Positions 16,096-20,885 of a stretch of 20,885 nt of DNA are shown here, piece by piece; within the stretch, counting starts at the first letter, position 1; every line of letters begins with the position of its first letter. The DNA lies in the NCBI GenBank assembly GCA_016206585.1, contig JACQRE010000126.1, positions 1-20,885 on the forward strand. Direction: 5' to 3'. Both the position numbers and the translations under genes were made by a program. The notes under the pieces are model-generated. The model saw only the letters and a program-made list of their open reading frames with translations. It ran no database searches and was not told the DNA's origin. The stretch is from Candidatus Omnitrophota bacterium. GTDB taxonomy: Bacteria > Omnitrophota > Gorgyraeia > Aquiviventales > Aquiviventaceae.

Positions 16096-16110
16096 ATTAG
16101 TTGAACTAAT
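16096..16110. promoter_or_regulatory. Perfect palindromic operator abutting the LysR start codon
   Basis: ATTAGTT-G-AACTAAT is a perfect 7-bp inverted repeat around one base. It fits the LysR consensus T-N11-A and also ATTA(G/A)-N5-(C/T)TAAT, the motif reported for RbcR/CbbR-like LTTRs of cyanobacteria and plastids. It ends directly against the ATG at 16095, so occupancy would block transcription elongation or initiation of the LysR gene itself. Confidence 0.65.
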
Positions 16111-16118
16111 TAGACACG

Positions 16119-16140
16119 TAAGTATTATTCATTTGACTTA
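16119..16140. repeat. Interrupted inverted repeat in the divergent LysR/kinase promoter region
   Basis: TAAGT at 16119-16123 and ACTTA at 16136-16140 form 5-bp inverted arms 12 bases apart. The right arm overlaps the -35 box of the + strand kinase promoter and the minus-strand -10 of the LysR gene. It may be a second regulator site. Such short arms can arise by chance in AT-rich DNA. Confidence 0.35.
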
Positions 16141-16162
16141 TACCATATTTTCCACGGATACT
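16133..16162 (+). promoter_or_regulatory. Sigma70-type promoter of the MASE1 kinase gene
   Basis: TTGACT (16133-16138) and GATACT (16157-16162) are separated by 18 bases. Transcription would start near 16169, which rules out the in-frame GTG at 16167 and supports ATG 16215 as the kinase start. Confidence 0.5.
16137..16145 (-). promoter_or_regulatory. Extended -10 promoter of the LysR gene
   Basis: The minus strand reads TGGTATAAG (TG-N-TATAAG). The predicted start near 16130 gives a leader of about 35 bases that contains the palindrome at 16096-16110 and no obvious Shine-Dalgarno. It overlaps the -35 box of the divergent promoter, so the two may compete. Confidence 0.4.
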
Positions 16163-16214
16163 CAAGGTGGTGCGCTGCGTCATCGTCAGGCGAGAAGGCG
16201 TGGGGCGGGACACG

Positions 16215-18740
16215 ATGCACACGAAGATGGTGAGCCAGGTAGAGCGAAACCGCCCGCCGCATCCCGTGACGATCGGCGTCATTGGCGTCGCGTACTTTCT
16301 CACGGCGAAGCTGGGCCTAACACTTGATGCCGTCAGCGGGTTTGCCGCCGTGGTGTGGCCGCCGTCTGGCATTGCGCTGGCGGTGATCCTCCTGCTCGGG
16401 CCCCGGGCCTGGCCGGGGATTGCGTTAGGCGCTTTTGCGATCAACGCATCCGTCGGTGCGCCGTGGCTCGCGGCCTGCGGGATCGCGCTTGGCAACACGC
16501 TCGAGGCGGTCATGGGCGCGTGGTGGCTGCGGTGGAGCGGATTCCGCGTCTCACTGGACCGGGTGCAGGACGTGCTGCAGCTCGTGTTCTATAGTGCGCT
16601 CCTCAGTACCACCATCAGTGCGACCATCGGGACCTCGAGCCTCTTGCTGACTGGCGTCCTCTCGCTGCCCACGTTCGGACCGACCTGGCAAGCCTGGTGG
16701 ACGGGAGACATACTGGGGGTGCTGTTGGTGGCCCCGCCGCTCTTGGCGTGGGGTCTCCAGCCCCGGGTGGCCTTCCGGCTGGGCGAGGTGTTCCGCGCGA
16801 TCCCGTGTCTCGTCTCGTTGGGTGTGATCGCTTCGGTGGTCTTCGGCGGGGTCCTGGGGCCGCGCCCCCCATCCACGATCGCCTACCTCATTTTCCCTCC
16901 ATTGATCTGGGTGTCCCTGCGCTTCCATCTGCGGGCCGCGACCACCGCTATGCTCGTCACGTCAGGCATTGCGGTCTGGGGCGTCATGCAGGGCACCTCG
17001 CCGTTCCTGGGTGAAACCATCACGCACCGTCTGATGCTGCTGCAGTTGTTCATGGGGGTGGCGGCACTGACCACCCTGGTGCTGGCGGCTACGGTGGCGG
17101 AGCGGCGGCGCTCGGAGCGCGTGGCGAAGGAGAGCGAGCAGGCCCTGCGGCGGGCGCACGATGAGCTGGAGCTGCGGGTCCATGAGCGCACCGCGGAGCT
17201 CTCGCACGCCAATGCCGCCCTGCACCAGGGCCGCACACAGCTGGATCAGCGCGTGCAGGAGCGCACCGCGGAGCTGGCCAAAGCGAACACCCTGTTGAAG
17301 TCCTCCCTCGACGCGCGGCGGGAGGCGGAAGAAGAGTTGCGCCGCGCCCGGGACGAGCTGGAGCGGCGCGTGGCGGAGCGGACGGCCAGCCTGGCGAAAG
17401 CCACAGCCGACGTCCAGGGGGAGCTCGCCGAACGGACGCGCATCGAGGCGCAGCTGCGGCAGGCTCACGAGGCGCTGCGGACGAGCGAAGAGCAGTTTCG
17501 CGCGGTGGTGGAGACGGCGCGCGATGCCATTGTCTCCGCCAATACACAGGGGTGCATCATCTCCTGGAACAGCGGGGCGGAAGCGATCTTCGGGTATCGC
17601 GGCTCGGAGGTGATGGGCAAGCCGTTGACCATGCTCATGCCTGAGCGGTTCCACGAGGCGCACACGCAGGGTCTGCGGCGCTTGTTGGCCGGGGGCACCT
17701 CCAAGGTGCTGGGGACCACCCTGGAGCTGGCCGGGGTCCGGAAGGACGGGATCGAGTTTCCCCTGGAGCTGTCCCTCTCCTCATGGGAGACGTCTCTGGG
17801 CCGTTTCTTCACGGCCATCATCCGCGACATCGCCGAACGCAAGCAGGCCGAGCAGCAGTTGACCCGGACGAACGAGCTGCTGGTGCAGAACCAGACCGAG
17901 CTGCTGGACGCGCTCGTGAAGGTCAAGCGGGCCAACGAAGAGCTGCAGGCCACGCAGATGCAGCTCTTCCAGGCCGCCAAGCTGGAGTCGGTGGGGCGGC
18001 TGGCCGCCGGAGTGGCCCATGAAGTGAAGAACCCCTTGGCGACGCTGCTCATCGGGATCGATCATCTGGCGGATCACGTGCCCATAGCGGATGGGGACGT
18101 CAGCCTGTTGCTGCAGGACATGCAGCGGGCGGTCCGGAAGGCGGATGCGGTCATCAAGGGGTTGCTGGATTTCTCCACGCCGGAGACGCTGGCCCTGGCG
18201 GAGGAAGACGTGCGCGAGGTGATCGACCAGTCCGTGCGGCTCATGACGCATGAGTTCGCCCGGAATCACGTCGTCGTCGTCAAGGAGTGGGCGGCGTCGC
18301 TGCCCCGGCTCCGGCTGGACCGCTCCAAGATGGAGCAGGTCTTCATCAACCTCTTCATGAACGCCGTCCATGCCATGCCCGAAGGCGGCACCCTCACGAT
18401 CCGCACGTCGGTCAAGCGGCTTCGCACGCCGGGATCGAAGCGCGGGCGGCGCCAGGACGACCTGTTCCGCCTGGGAGGGACCGTGGTCGTGATGATGGTG
18501 GAGGACACCGGTGTGGGCATCCCGCCGGAGAAGCTCCCGAAGATCTTCGATCCGTTCTTCACGACCAAGCCGACCGGCAAGGGAACCGGGTTGGGTTTGA
18601 CGGTGAGCCGCAAGATCGTGGAGCTGCACGGCGGGACCATCGACATTCACAACCGACCTGAGGGCGGGGTGCGAGCGACCCTCATGTTCAGCGCGGAGAG
18701 GGGGCGACATGGACCATGGACCGAAAACGGATCCTCCTGA
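16215..18740 (+). CDS. MASE1-type sensor histidine kinase with PAS domain
   Basis: An 841-residue membrane kinase. The first 290 or so residues form a MASE1-like integral membrane sensor (AVVWPPSGIALAVILLLGPR, WLAACGIALGNTLEA). A long coiled-coil signalling helix follows with three ERTA-x-L units at residues 324, 349 and 388, then a PAS domain (about 420-545; FRAVVETARDAIVSANTQG), HisKA with His602 (GRLAAGVAHEVKNPLA), and HATPase_c (FINLFMNAVHAMPEGG, VEDTGVGIPPEK, FDPFFTTK, GTGLGLTVSRKIVE). About 16 basic residues are inserted in the ATPase domain before VVVMMVEDTG. The catalytic half closely resembles that of the kinase at 13279-15129. Its end overlaps the next receiver gene by 25 bases. Confidence 0.93.
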   Translation: MHTKMVSQVERNRPPHPVTIGVIGVAYFLTAKLGLTLDAVSGFAAVVWPPSGIALAVILLLGPRAWPGIALGAFAINASVGAPWLAACGIALGNTLEAVMGAWWLRWSGFRVSLDRVQDVLQLVFYSALLSTTISATIGTSSLLLTGVLSLPTFGPTWQAWWTGDILGVLLVAPPLLAWGLQPRVAFRLGEVFRAIPCLVSLGVIASVVFGGVLGPRPPSTIAYLIFPPLIWVSLRFHLRAATTAMLVTSGIAVWGVMQGTSPFLGETITHRLMLLQLFMGVAALTTLVLAATVAERRRSERVAKESEQALRRAHDELELRVHERTAELSHANAALHQGRTQLDQRVQERTAELAKANTLLKSSLDARREAEEELRRARDELERRVAERTASLAKATADVQGELAERTRIEAQLRQAHEALRTSEEQFRAVVETARDAIVSANTQGCIISWNSGAEAIFGYRGSEVMGKPLTMLMPERFHEAHTQGLRRLLAGGTSKVLGTTLELAGVRKDGIEFPLELSLSSWETSLGRFFTAIIRDIAERKQAEQQLTRTNELLVQNQTELLDALVKVKRANEELQATQMQLFQAAKLESVGRLAAGVAHEVKNPLATLLIGIDHLADHVPIADGDVSLLLQDMQRAVRKADAVIKGLLDFSTPETLALAEEDVREVIDQSVRLMTHEFARNHVVVVKEWAASLPRLRLDRSKMEQVFINLFMNAVHAMPEGGTLTIRTSVKRLRTPGSKRGRRQDDLFRLGGTVVVMMVEDTGVGIPPEKLPKIFDPFFTTKPTGKGTGLGLTVSRKIVELHGGTIDIHNRPEGGVRATLMFSAERGRHGPWTENGSS

Positions 18741-19138
18741 TCGATGATGAGGTGACGTTCACGCGGATCCTGAAGACCTACCTCGAGCAGACCGGCCGCT
18801 ATGAGGTGTACACCGCTAACAGCGGCCGGGAAGGCGTGACGATGGCGCGGATCGCCAAACCGAACCTCATCCTGTTGGACATCATCATGCCGGATCTGGA
18901 CGGCAGTGCGGTGGCGGCGGAGCTCAGGGAGGACGAGGAGTTGAAGCGGATCCCCGTCATCTTTTTGACGGCGGTGGTGTCGCGGGAAGAGGCCACGACG
19001 CGCAGCGGCGTCATCGGCGGCCAGTTCTTCATCGCGAAGCCGGTAGGCGCCAAAGACGTGTTGGGACATCTCGAACGGTACTTGGGCGGCCAGGACGCGG
19101 TGGCGATCCCGCGCCCAGAGATTGCGAACGGGAGGTGA
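18716..19138 (+). CDS. Stand-alone response regulator receiver, partner of the MASE1 kinase
   Basis: A 140-residue receiver domain with Asp10-Asp11, phosphoacceptor Asp55 (LILLDIIMPDLDG), Thr85 (VIFLTAVVS) and Lys108 (FIAKPV). A short C-terminal tail rich in Pro and charged residues carries no DNA-binding or enzymatic domain. ATG 18716 lies inside the kinase gene (25-base overlap), indicating a cognate pair. Its nearest relative in the window is the receiver at 12921-13310, which shares the ILK/LK-x-LE-T-G-x-YEV pattern. Confidence 0.93.
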   Translation: MDRKRILLIDDEVTFTRILKTYLEQTGRYEVYTANSGREGVTMARIAKPNLILLDIIMPDLDGSAVAAELREDEELKRIPVIFLTAVVSREEATTRSGVIGGQFFIAKPVGAKDVLGHLERYLGGQDAVAIPRPEIANGR

Positions 19139-19144
19139 GCGGTC

Positions 19145-19570
19145 ATGGACACCCTGCGGCACAAGCAGATCCTGATTGTCGAGGATGAGGAAGGATTGGC
19201 CCGGACGGTCAAAGCCCGCCTGGAGACCATCGGCTATGAGGTCCAGGTGGAAACCGAGGGCAAGCCCGGCATCCGCTACGCGGCCGAGCACCGCGTGGAC
19301 CTGGTGATCCTGGACGTGAACCTGCCGGACATCAACGGCTATGAGGTCGCCCGCGAGCTGCGGAAGCTCTACCATCCGTGGACGCTGCCGATCCTGATGC
19401 TGACGGTGAAAGACAAACCGGTCGATCAGCTGCGCGGCTTCGCCCATGGAGCGGACGCCTACATCACCAAGCCGTTCGATTCGGCCGAGCTCTTCCAGAC
19501 GGTCGCCCTGCTGACCGGAGAAGCGGCGACGGTGTCCGGCCAGGAAGGATCATCTGCGGATTCGCTCTAG
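19145..19570 (+). CDS. Second stand-alone response regulator receiver downstream of the MASE1 kinase
   Basis: A 141-residue receiver domain: Glu13-Asp14 pocket, phosphoacceptor Asp57 (LVILDVNLPDING), Thr87 (ILMLTVKD) and Lys109 (YITKPF). There is no output domain; the last 15 residues are low-complexity. A strong Shine-Dalgarno (GGGAGGTGA) precedes ATG 19145, six bases after the previous stop, so kinase and both receivers form one operon. The sequence is OmpR-receiver-like and not a close duplicate of the receiver before it. Its stop overlaps the stop of the comM relic on the other strand. Confidence 0.93.
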   Translation: MDTLRHKQILIVEDEEGLARTVKARLETIGYEVQVETEGKPGIRYAAEHRVDLVILDVNLPDINGYEVARELRKLYHPWTLPILMLTVKDKPVDQLRGFAHGADAYITKPFDSAELFQTVALLTGEAATVSGQEGSSADSL

Positions 19571-19826
19571 GCCCACCACTGCGGGTCGAGGCTGCGGTAC
19601 CGGATGGCTTCGGCGAGGTGGTCGGGCATGAGGCGCGCCGAGGAGTCCTCGGCGCGCTGGCCGCTCAGGGCGGCGAAGGGGCACCGCCGGCACGTCGATG
19701 CGCAGGTCGATCCGGTCGAGCAGCGGGCCGGAGATCTTCGCCAGGTAGGCGGCGACCCGGGTGGACAGACAGCGGCAGCCGCGTGACGGATCCGTCAGGT
19801 AGCCGCTTGACGTTCGCCTGAAGCAT
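19567..19826 (-). pseudogene. comM: Degraded comM/yifB (Mg-chelatase-like AAA+ ATPase) relic
   Basis: Read on the minus strand, 19804-19682 encodes CGYLTDPSRGCRC-type then AAYLAKISGPLLDRIDLRID, the hallmark central segment of ComM. A one-base shift in the GGGG run at 19678-19681 then joins it to PFAALSGQRAEDSS. Directly after that comes ARLMPDHLAEAIRYRSLD and a stop (19567-19569), the ComM C-terminus. The roughly 90 residues that normally separate these blocks are missing. Upstream of 19804 the expected NPC-x-CGY segment is scrambled by further small indels (trace at about 19812-19826), and the N-terminal two thirds of the gene are absent. This is a pseudogene with a deletion and at least two frame disruptions. 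Confidence 0.85.
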
Positions 19827-19855
19827 CAGGTAAGCTTTTGACCAAGAAGCGAACG
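19811..19855. repeat. Nested inverted repeats upstream of the riboswitch
   Basis: CGTTCGC (19811-19817) pairs with GCGAACG (19849-19855). Inside it CCTGA (19817-19821) pairs with TCAGG (19826-19830) around a four-base loop, followed by TAAGCTTTTG. The inner hairpin could be a weak terminator for the receiver operon. The remaining bases to 19870 must hold the riboswitch promoter, but no hexamer pair is convincing. Confidence 0.3.
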
Positions 19856-19870
19856 GACACTGAAAATCGC

Positions 19871-19968
19871 TTCGGTCTGATAAAGGCACACCATTCGAAA
19901 GAGTGGGCCGCAAAACTATAGGGCCTAGGGCCTCGTAAGGTGCGAGGCTAAGGCAGCCAGTTACCGGA
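19871..19968 (+). ncRNA. GEMM-I (c-di-GMP-I) riboswitch aptamer
   Basis: The RNA would sense cyclic di-GMP. P1 pairs 19871-19876 with 19963-19968. The next helix is CCATTC-GAAA-GAGTGG (19891-19906) with the family's GNRA tetraloop, followed by the conserved CCGCAAAAC. The second arm, 19931-19948, is closed by GCCTCG/CGAGGC. It is flanked by GGGCCTAGG and CTAAGGCAGCC, which supply the tetraloop receptor, and the aptamer ends in GTTACCGG. By my alignment to the Vibrio Vc2 aptamer the guanine-recognition position G20 is G19885, A47 is A19912 and C92 is C19964. G at position 20 favours c-di-GMP over cGAMP. It lies just before a terminator and the exported-protein gene. Confidence 0.93.
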
Positions 19969-19971
19969 TTC

Positions 19972-19993
19972 AATCCTGACGTAAGTCAGGATT
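19972..19993 (+). promoter_or_regulatory. Linker hairpin between aptamer and terminator
   Basis: AATCCTGAC (19972-19980) pairs perfectly with GTCAGGATT (19985-19993) around a GTAA loop. It separates the aptamer from the terminator and is probably part of the expression platform. It may only hold the two parts apart. Confidence 0.6.
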
Positions 19994-19998
19994 TGCGG

Positions 19999-20027
19999 CC
20001 CTTGCCATCTCATGGCAAGGGTTTTTT
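19999..20027 (+). terminator. Rho-independent terminator of the riboswitch expression platform
   Basis: A perfect 10-bp stem (arms 19999-20008 and 20012-20021, three-base loop) is followed directly by six T residues at 20022-20027. It stands between the aptamer and the ATG at 20056, so it must be read through for the gene to be expressed. This is the usual layout of a transcriptional riboswitch. Confidence 0.92.
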
Positions 20028-20055
20028 GTTGGCCACCCCATTGAGGAGGGACGGC

Positions 20056-20885
20056 ATGGAATATCGGCACATTGGCAGCATCGTAGTGGGAGTGAGTGTT
20101 GTCCTGCTGGTGGGAAATGCTTCTGCGTGGGCTGCCGATGCGGATGTGGCCGAAGCCGCTGAACCTTTGGCGAGTGATCCTGCCGTGGCAGGTCCTTCCT
20201 TGGAGCAGATTCGCGCCGCCATTACTGCTGAGGCCGATCCTGAGCTGAAGGCCGTGATGAAGGAGCAACTCCAACTCTTTGAATCGGGTGAACTCAGCGC
20301 GAACGAGTTGGGTGTCGGGAGGGATCGACAGGACTACCCTTCAGGTGCCCAGGCCTCTTCAGGGGGACTGGTCCCAGCTGGCGAATCCTCTCTCGCGGGT
20401 CAGCAACCTGGTCCGGACCTCATTGGTCCTCCAATCGAGGTCGGTGGTAGTCGTAGAGCAGGCACCAACATCGAAGCAGAGCTACCGCCCGAAGCTCGAG
20501 CCGAGTTGGAGAAGCTGTTTCAAGAGAAAGGCCGTGGGGATCCGGCGCTGGATCAGGATGTGCGTGAGGAGGCTGGACAAATCCTTGAGAAGTATGGCAT
20601 CGACCCACGAGAGTTCGGGCCCGGGCCCGAAGAGTTCGAGCACGAGCAAGGTTTTGACCGGGCGTTTGAGCAGATGTCTCCTGAAGCTCGCGAGCAGATG
20701 GAACGTATCTATGGCGGGCATGAGGCCGAGATGCCAGAGGTGTATCGAGAAATGATGGAGCGCGAGCAGAATTATGAGGGGATGTCTCAGGGGCATGAGG
20801 TTGAGGCTCCGCTCCACGAGTTTGAGGTGATGCAACACGAATATGAGGCTCCTCAGCAAGAATACGAGGCGCCGCAGTATGAAAC
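20056..20885 (+). CDS. Exported Glu-rich repeat protein under c-di-GMP riboswitch control (3' end outside window)
   Basis: The frame is open for 276 codons to the window edge. A strong Shine-Dalgarno (GAGGAGGG) precedes ATG 20056. A signal peptide covers residues 1-26 (hydrophobic SIVVGVSVVLLVGNASAWA, cleavage after AWA). The mature part has no Cys and is rich in Glu, Gln, Pro and Ala. It has a helical section (LEQIRAAITAEADPELKAVM), a Gly/Pro/Ser-rich middle, a second helical section (PPEARAELEKLFQEKG) and an FGPGPEEF segment. From residue 247 it carries 7-residue repeats. I recognise no family. Many codons end in A or T, unlike the rest of the window. The context implies a surface, matrix or adhesion role linked to c-di-GMP; this is inference. 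Confidence 0.85.
   Translation, partial: MEYRHIGSIVVGVSVVLLVGNASAWAADADVAEAAEPLASDPAVAGPSLEQIRAAITAEADPELKAVMKEQLQLFESGELSANELGVGRDRQDYPSGAQASSGGLVPAGESSLAGQQPGPDLIGPPIEVGGSRRAGTNIEAELPPEARAELEKLFQEKGRGDPALDQDVREEAGQILEKYGIDPREFGPGPEEFEHEQGFDRAFEQMSPEAREQMERIYGGHEAEMPEVYREMMEREQNYEGMSQGHEVEAPLHEFEVMQHEYEAPQQEYEAPQYE
20794..20877 (+). repeat. Heptapeptide-coding 21-bp tandem repeats
   Basis: Four consecutive units encode HEVEAPL, HEFEVMQ, HEYEAPQ and QEYEAPQ (residues 247-274), and a fifth begins with YE at the window end. The consensus is (H/Q)-E-(Y/F/V)-E-(A/V)-(P/M)-(Q/L). The last two units are the most alike, suggesting recent expansion that probably continues beyond 20885. Confidence 0.8.

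Noticed and set aside
13942..16104. A 720-codon open frame on the plus strand across the kinase and LysR genes
   Set aside because: It is the antisense shadow of two well-recognised minus-strand genes, with biased low-complexity composition and no start signals.
19807..19866. Candidate promoters for the riboswitch (TTGACG with TAAGCT, or TTGACC with TGAAAA)
   Set aside because: Both -10 hexamers match only three of six positions, and the second would start transcription inside the P1 helix of the aptamer. A promoter must exist here, but I cannot place it.
20279..20755. A 158-codon plus-strand frame inside the last gene
   Set aside because: It is in a different frame from the gene starting at 20056, which has a strong ribosome binding site, a signal peptide and regular repeats. 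The alternative has none of these.
20794..20877. The terminal repeats as a CRISPR array
   Set aside because: The 21-bp units are contiguous with no spacers, and stay in the reading frame of a signal-peptide-bearing protein.

Overview
The window is GC-rich, gene-dense bacterial DNA, with roughly two thirds G+C by eye. The AT-rich exceptions are a short divergent promoter region near 16.1 kb and the last kilobase. The genes suggest an uncultured Gram-negative-type bacterium: a lipoprotein protease, a rhamnosyltransferase-like enzyme, a TMTC-like TPR membrane protein and many two-component proteins. I cannot name the phylum from sequence alone; Omnitrophota, NC10 or Nitrospirota-like lineages would fit.

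Region 1 (1-6524, + strand) is a compact folate/purine operon: pabB, a class IV aminotransferase (probable pabC), purH, an unrecognised 182-residue protein, a stand-alone receiver, folC and a tiny 4-oxalocrotonate tautomerase. pABA synthesis, polyglutamylation of folate and the 10-formyl-THF-consuming purine steps are logically linked. Region 2 (6521-7661, - strand) holds a zinc-ribbon membrane protein followed by an M48 lipoprotein metalloprotease. Region 3 (7715-12884, + strand) is a surface or glycan block: an exported TPR protein, a 57-codon remnant of a TMTC-like protein, a methyltransferase, a GT2 glycosyltransferase and a full-length TMTC-like/TPR membrane protein with an N-terminal SEC-C zinc motif.

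Region 4 (12921-19570) is regulatory. It has two paralogous histidine kinases, each overlapping a receiver-only response regulator, arranged outward around a LysR gene, plus a further receiver. A perfect palindrome abuts the LysR start codon.

Region 5 (19567-20885) is the most interesting part. A decayed, frameshifted and internally deleted comM gene lies on the minus strand. It is followed by a well-formed GEMM-I (c-di-GMP-I) riboswitch aptamer, a perfect intrinsic terminator, and a gene for an exported, Cys-free, Glu-rich protein. That protein ends in 7-residue (H/Q)E-x-E-x-x-x repeats and runs off the window. This looks like a c-di-GMP-controlled secreted or surface protein.

A second recurring signal is three genes (pabB, the zinc-ribbon gene and the exported TPR gene) whose start codons lie only 6-8 bases after an extended -10 promoter. 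This implies leaderless mRNAs, whereas other genes in the window have clear Shine-Dalgarno sequences.
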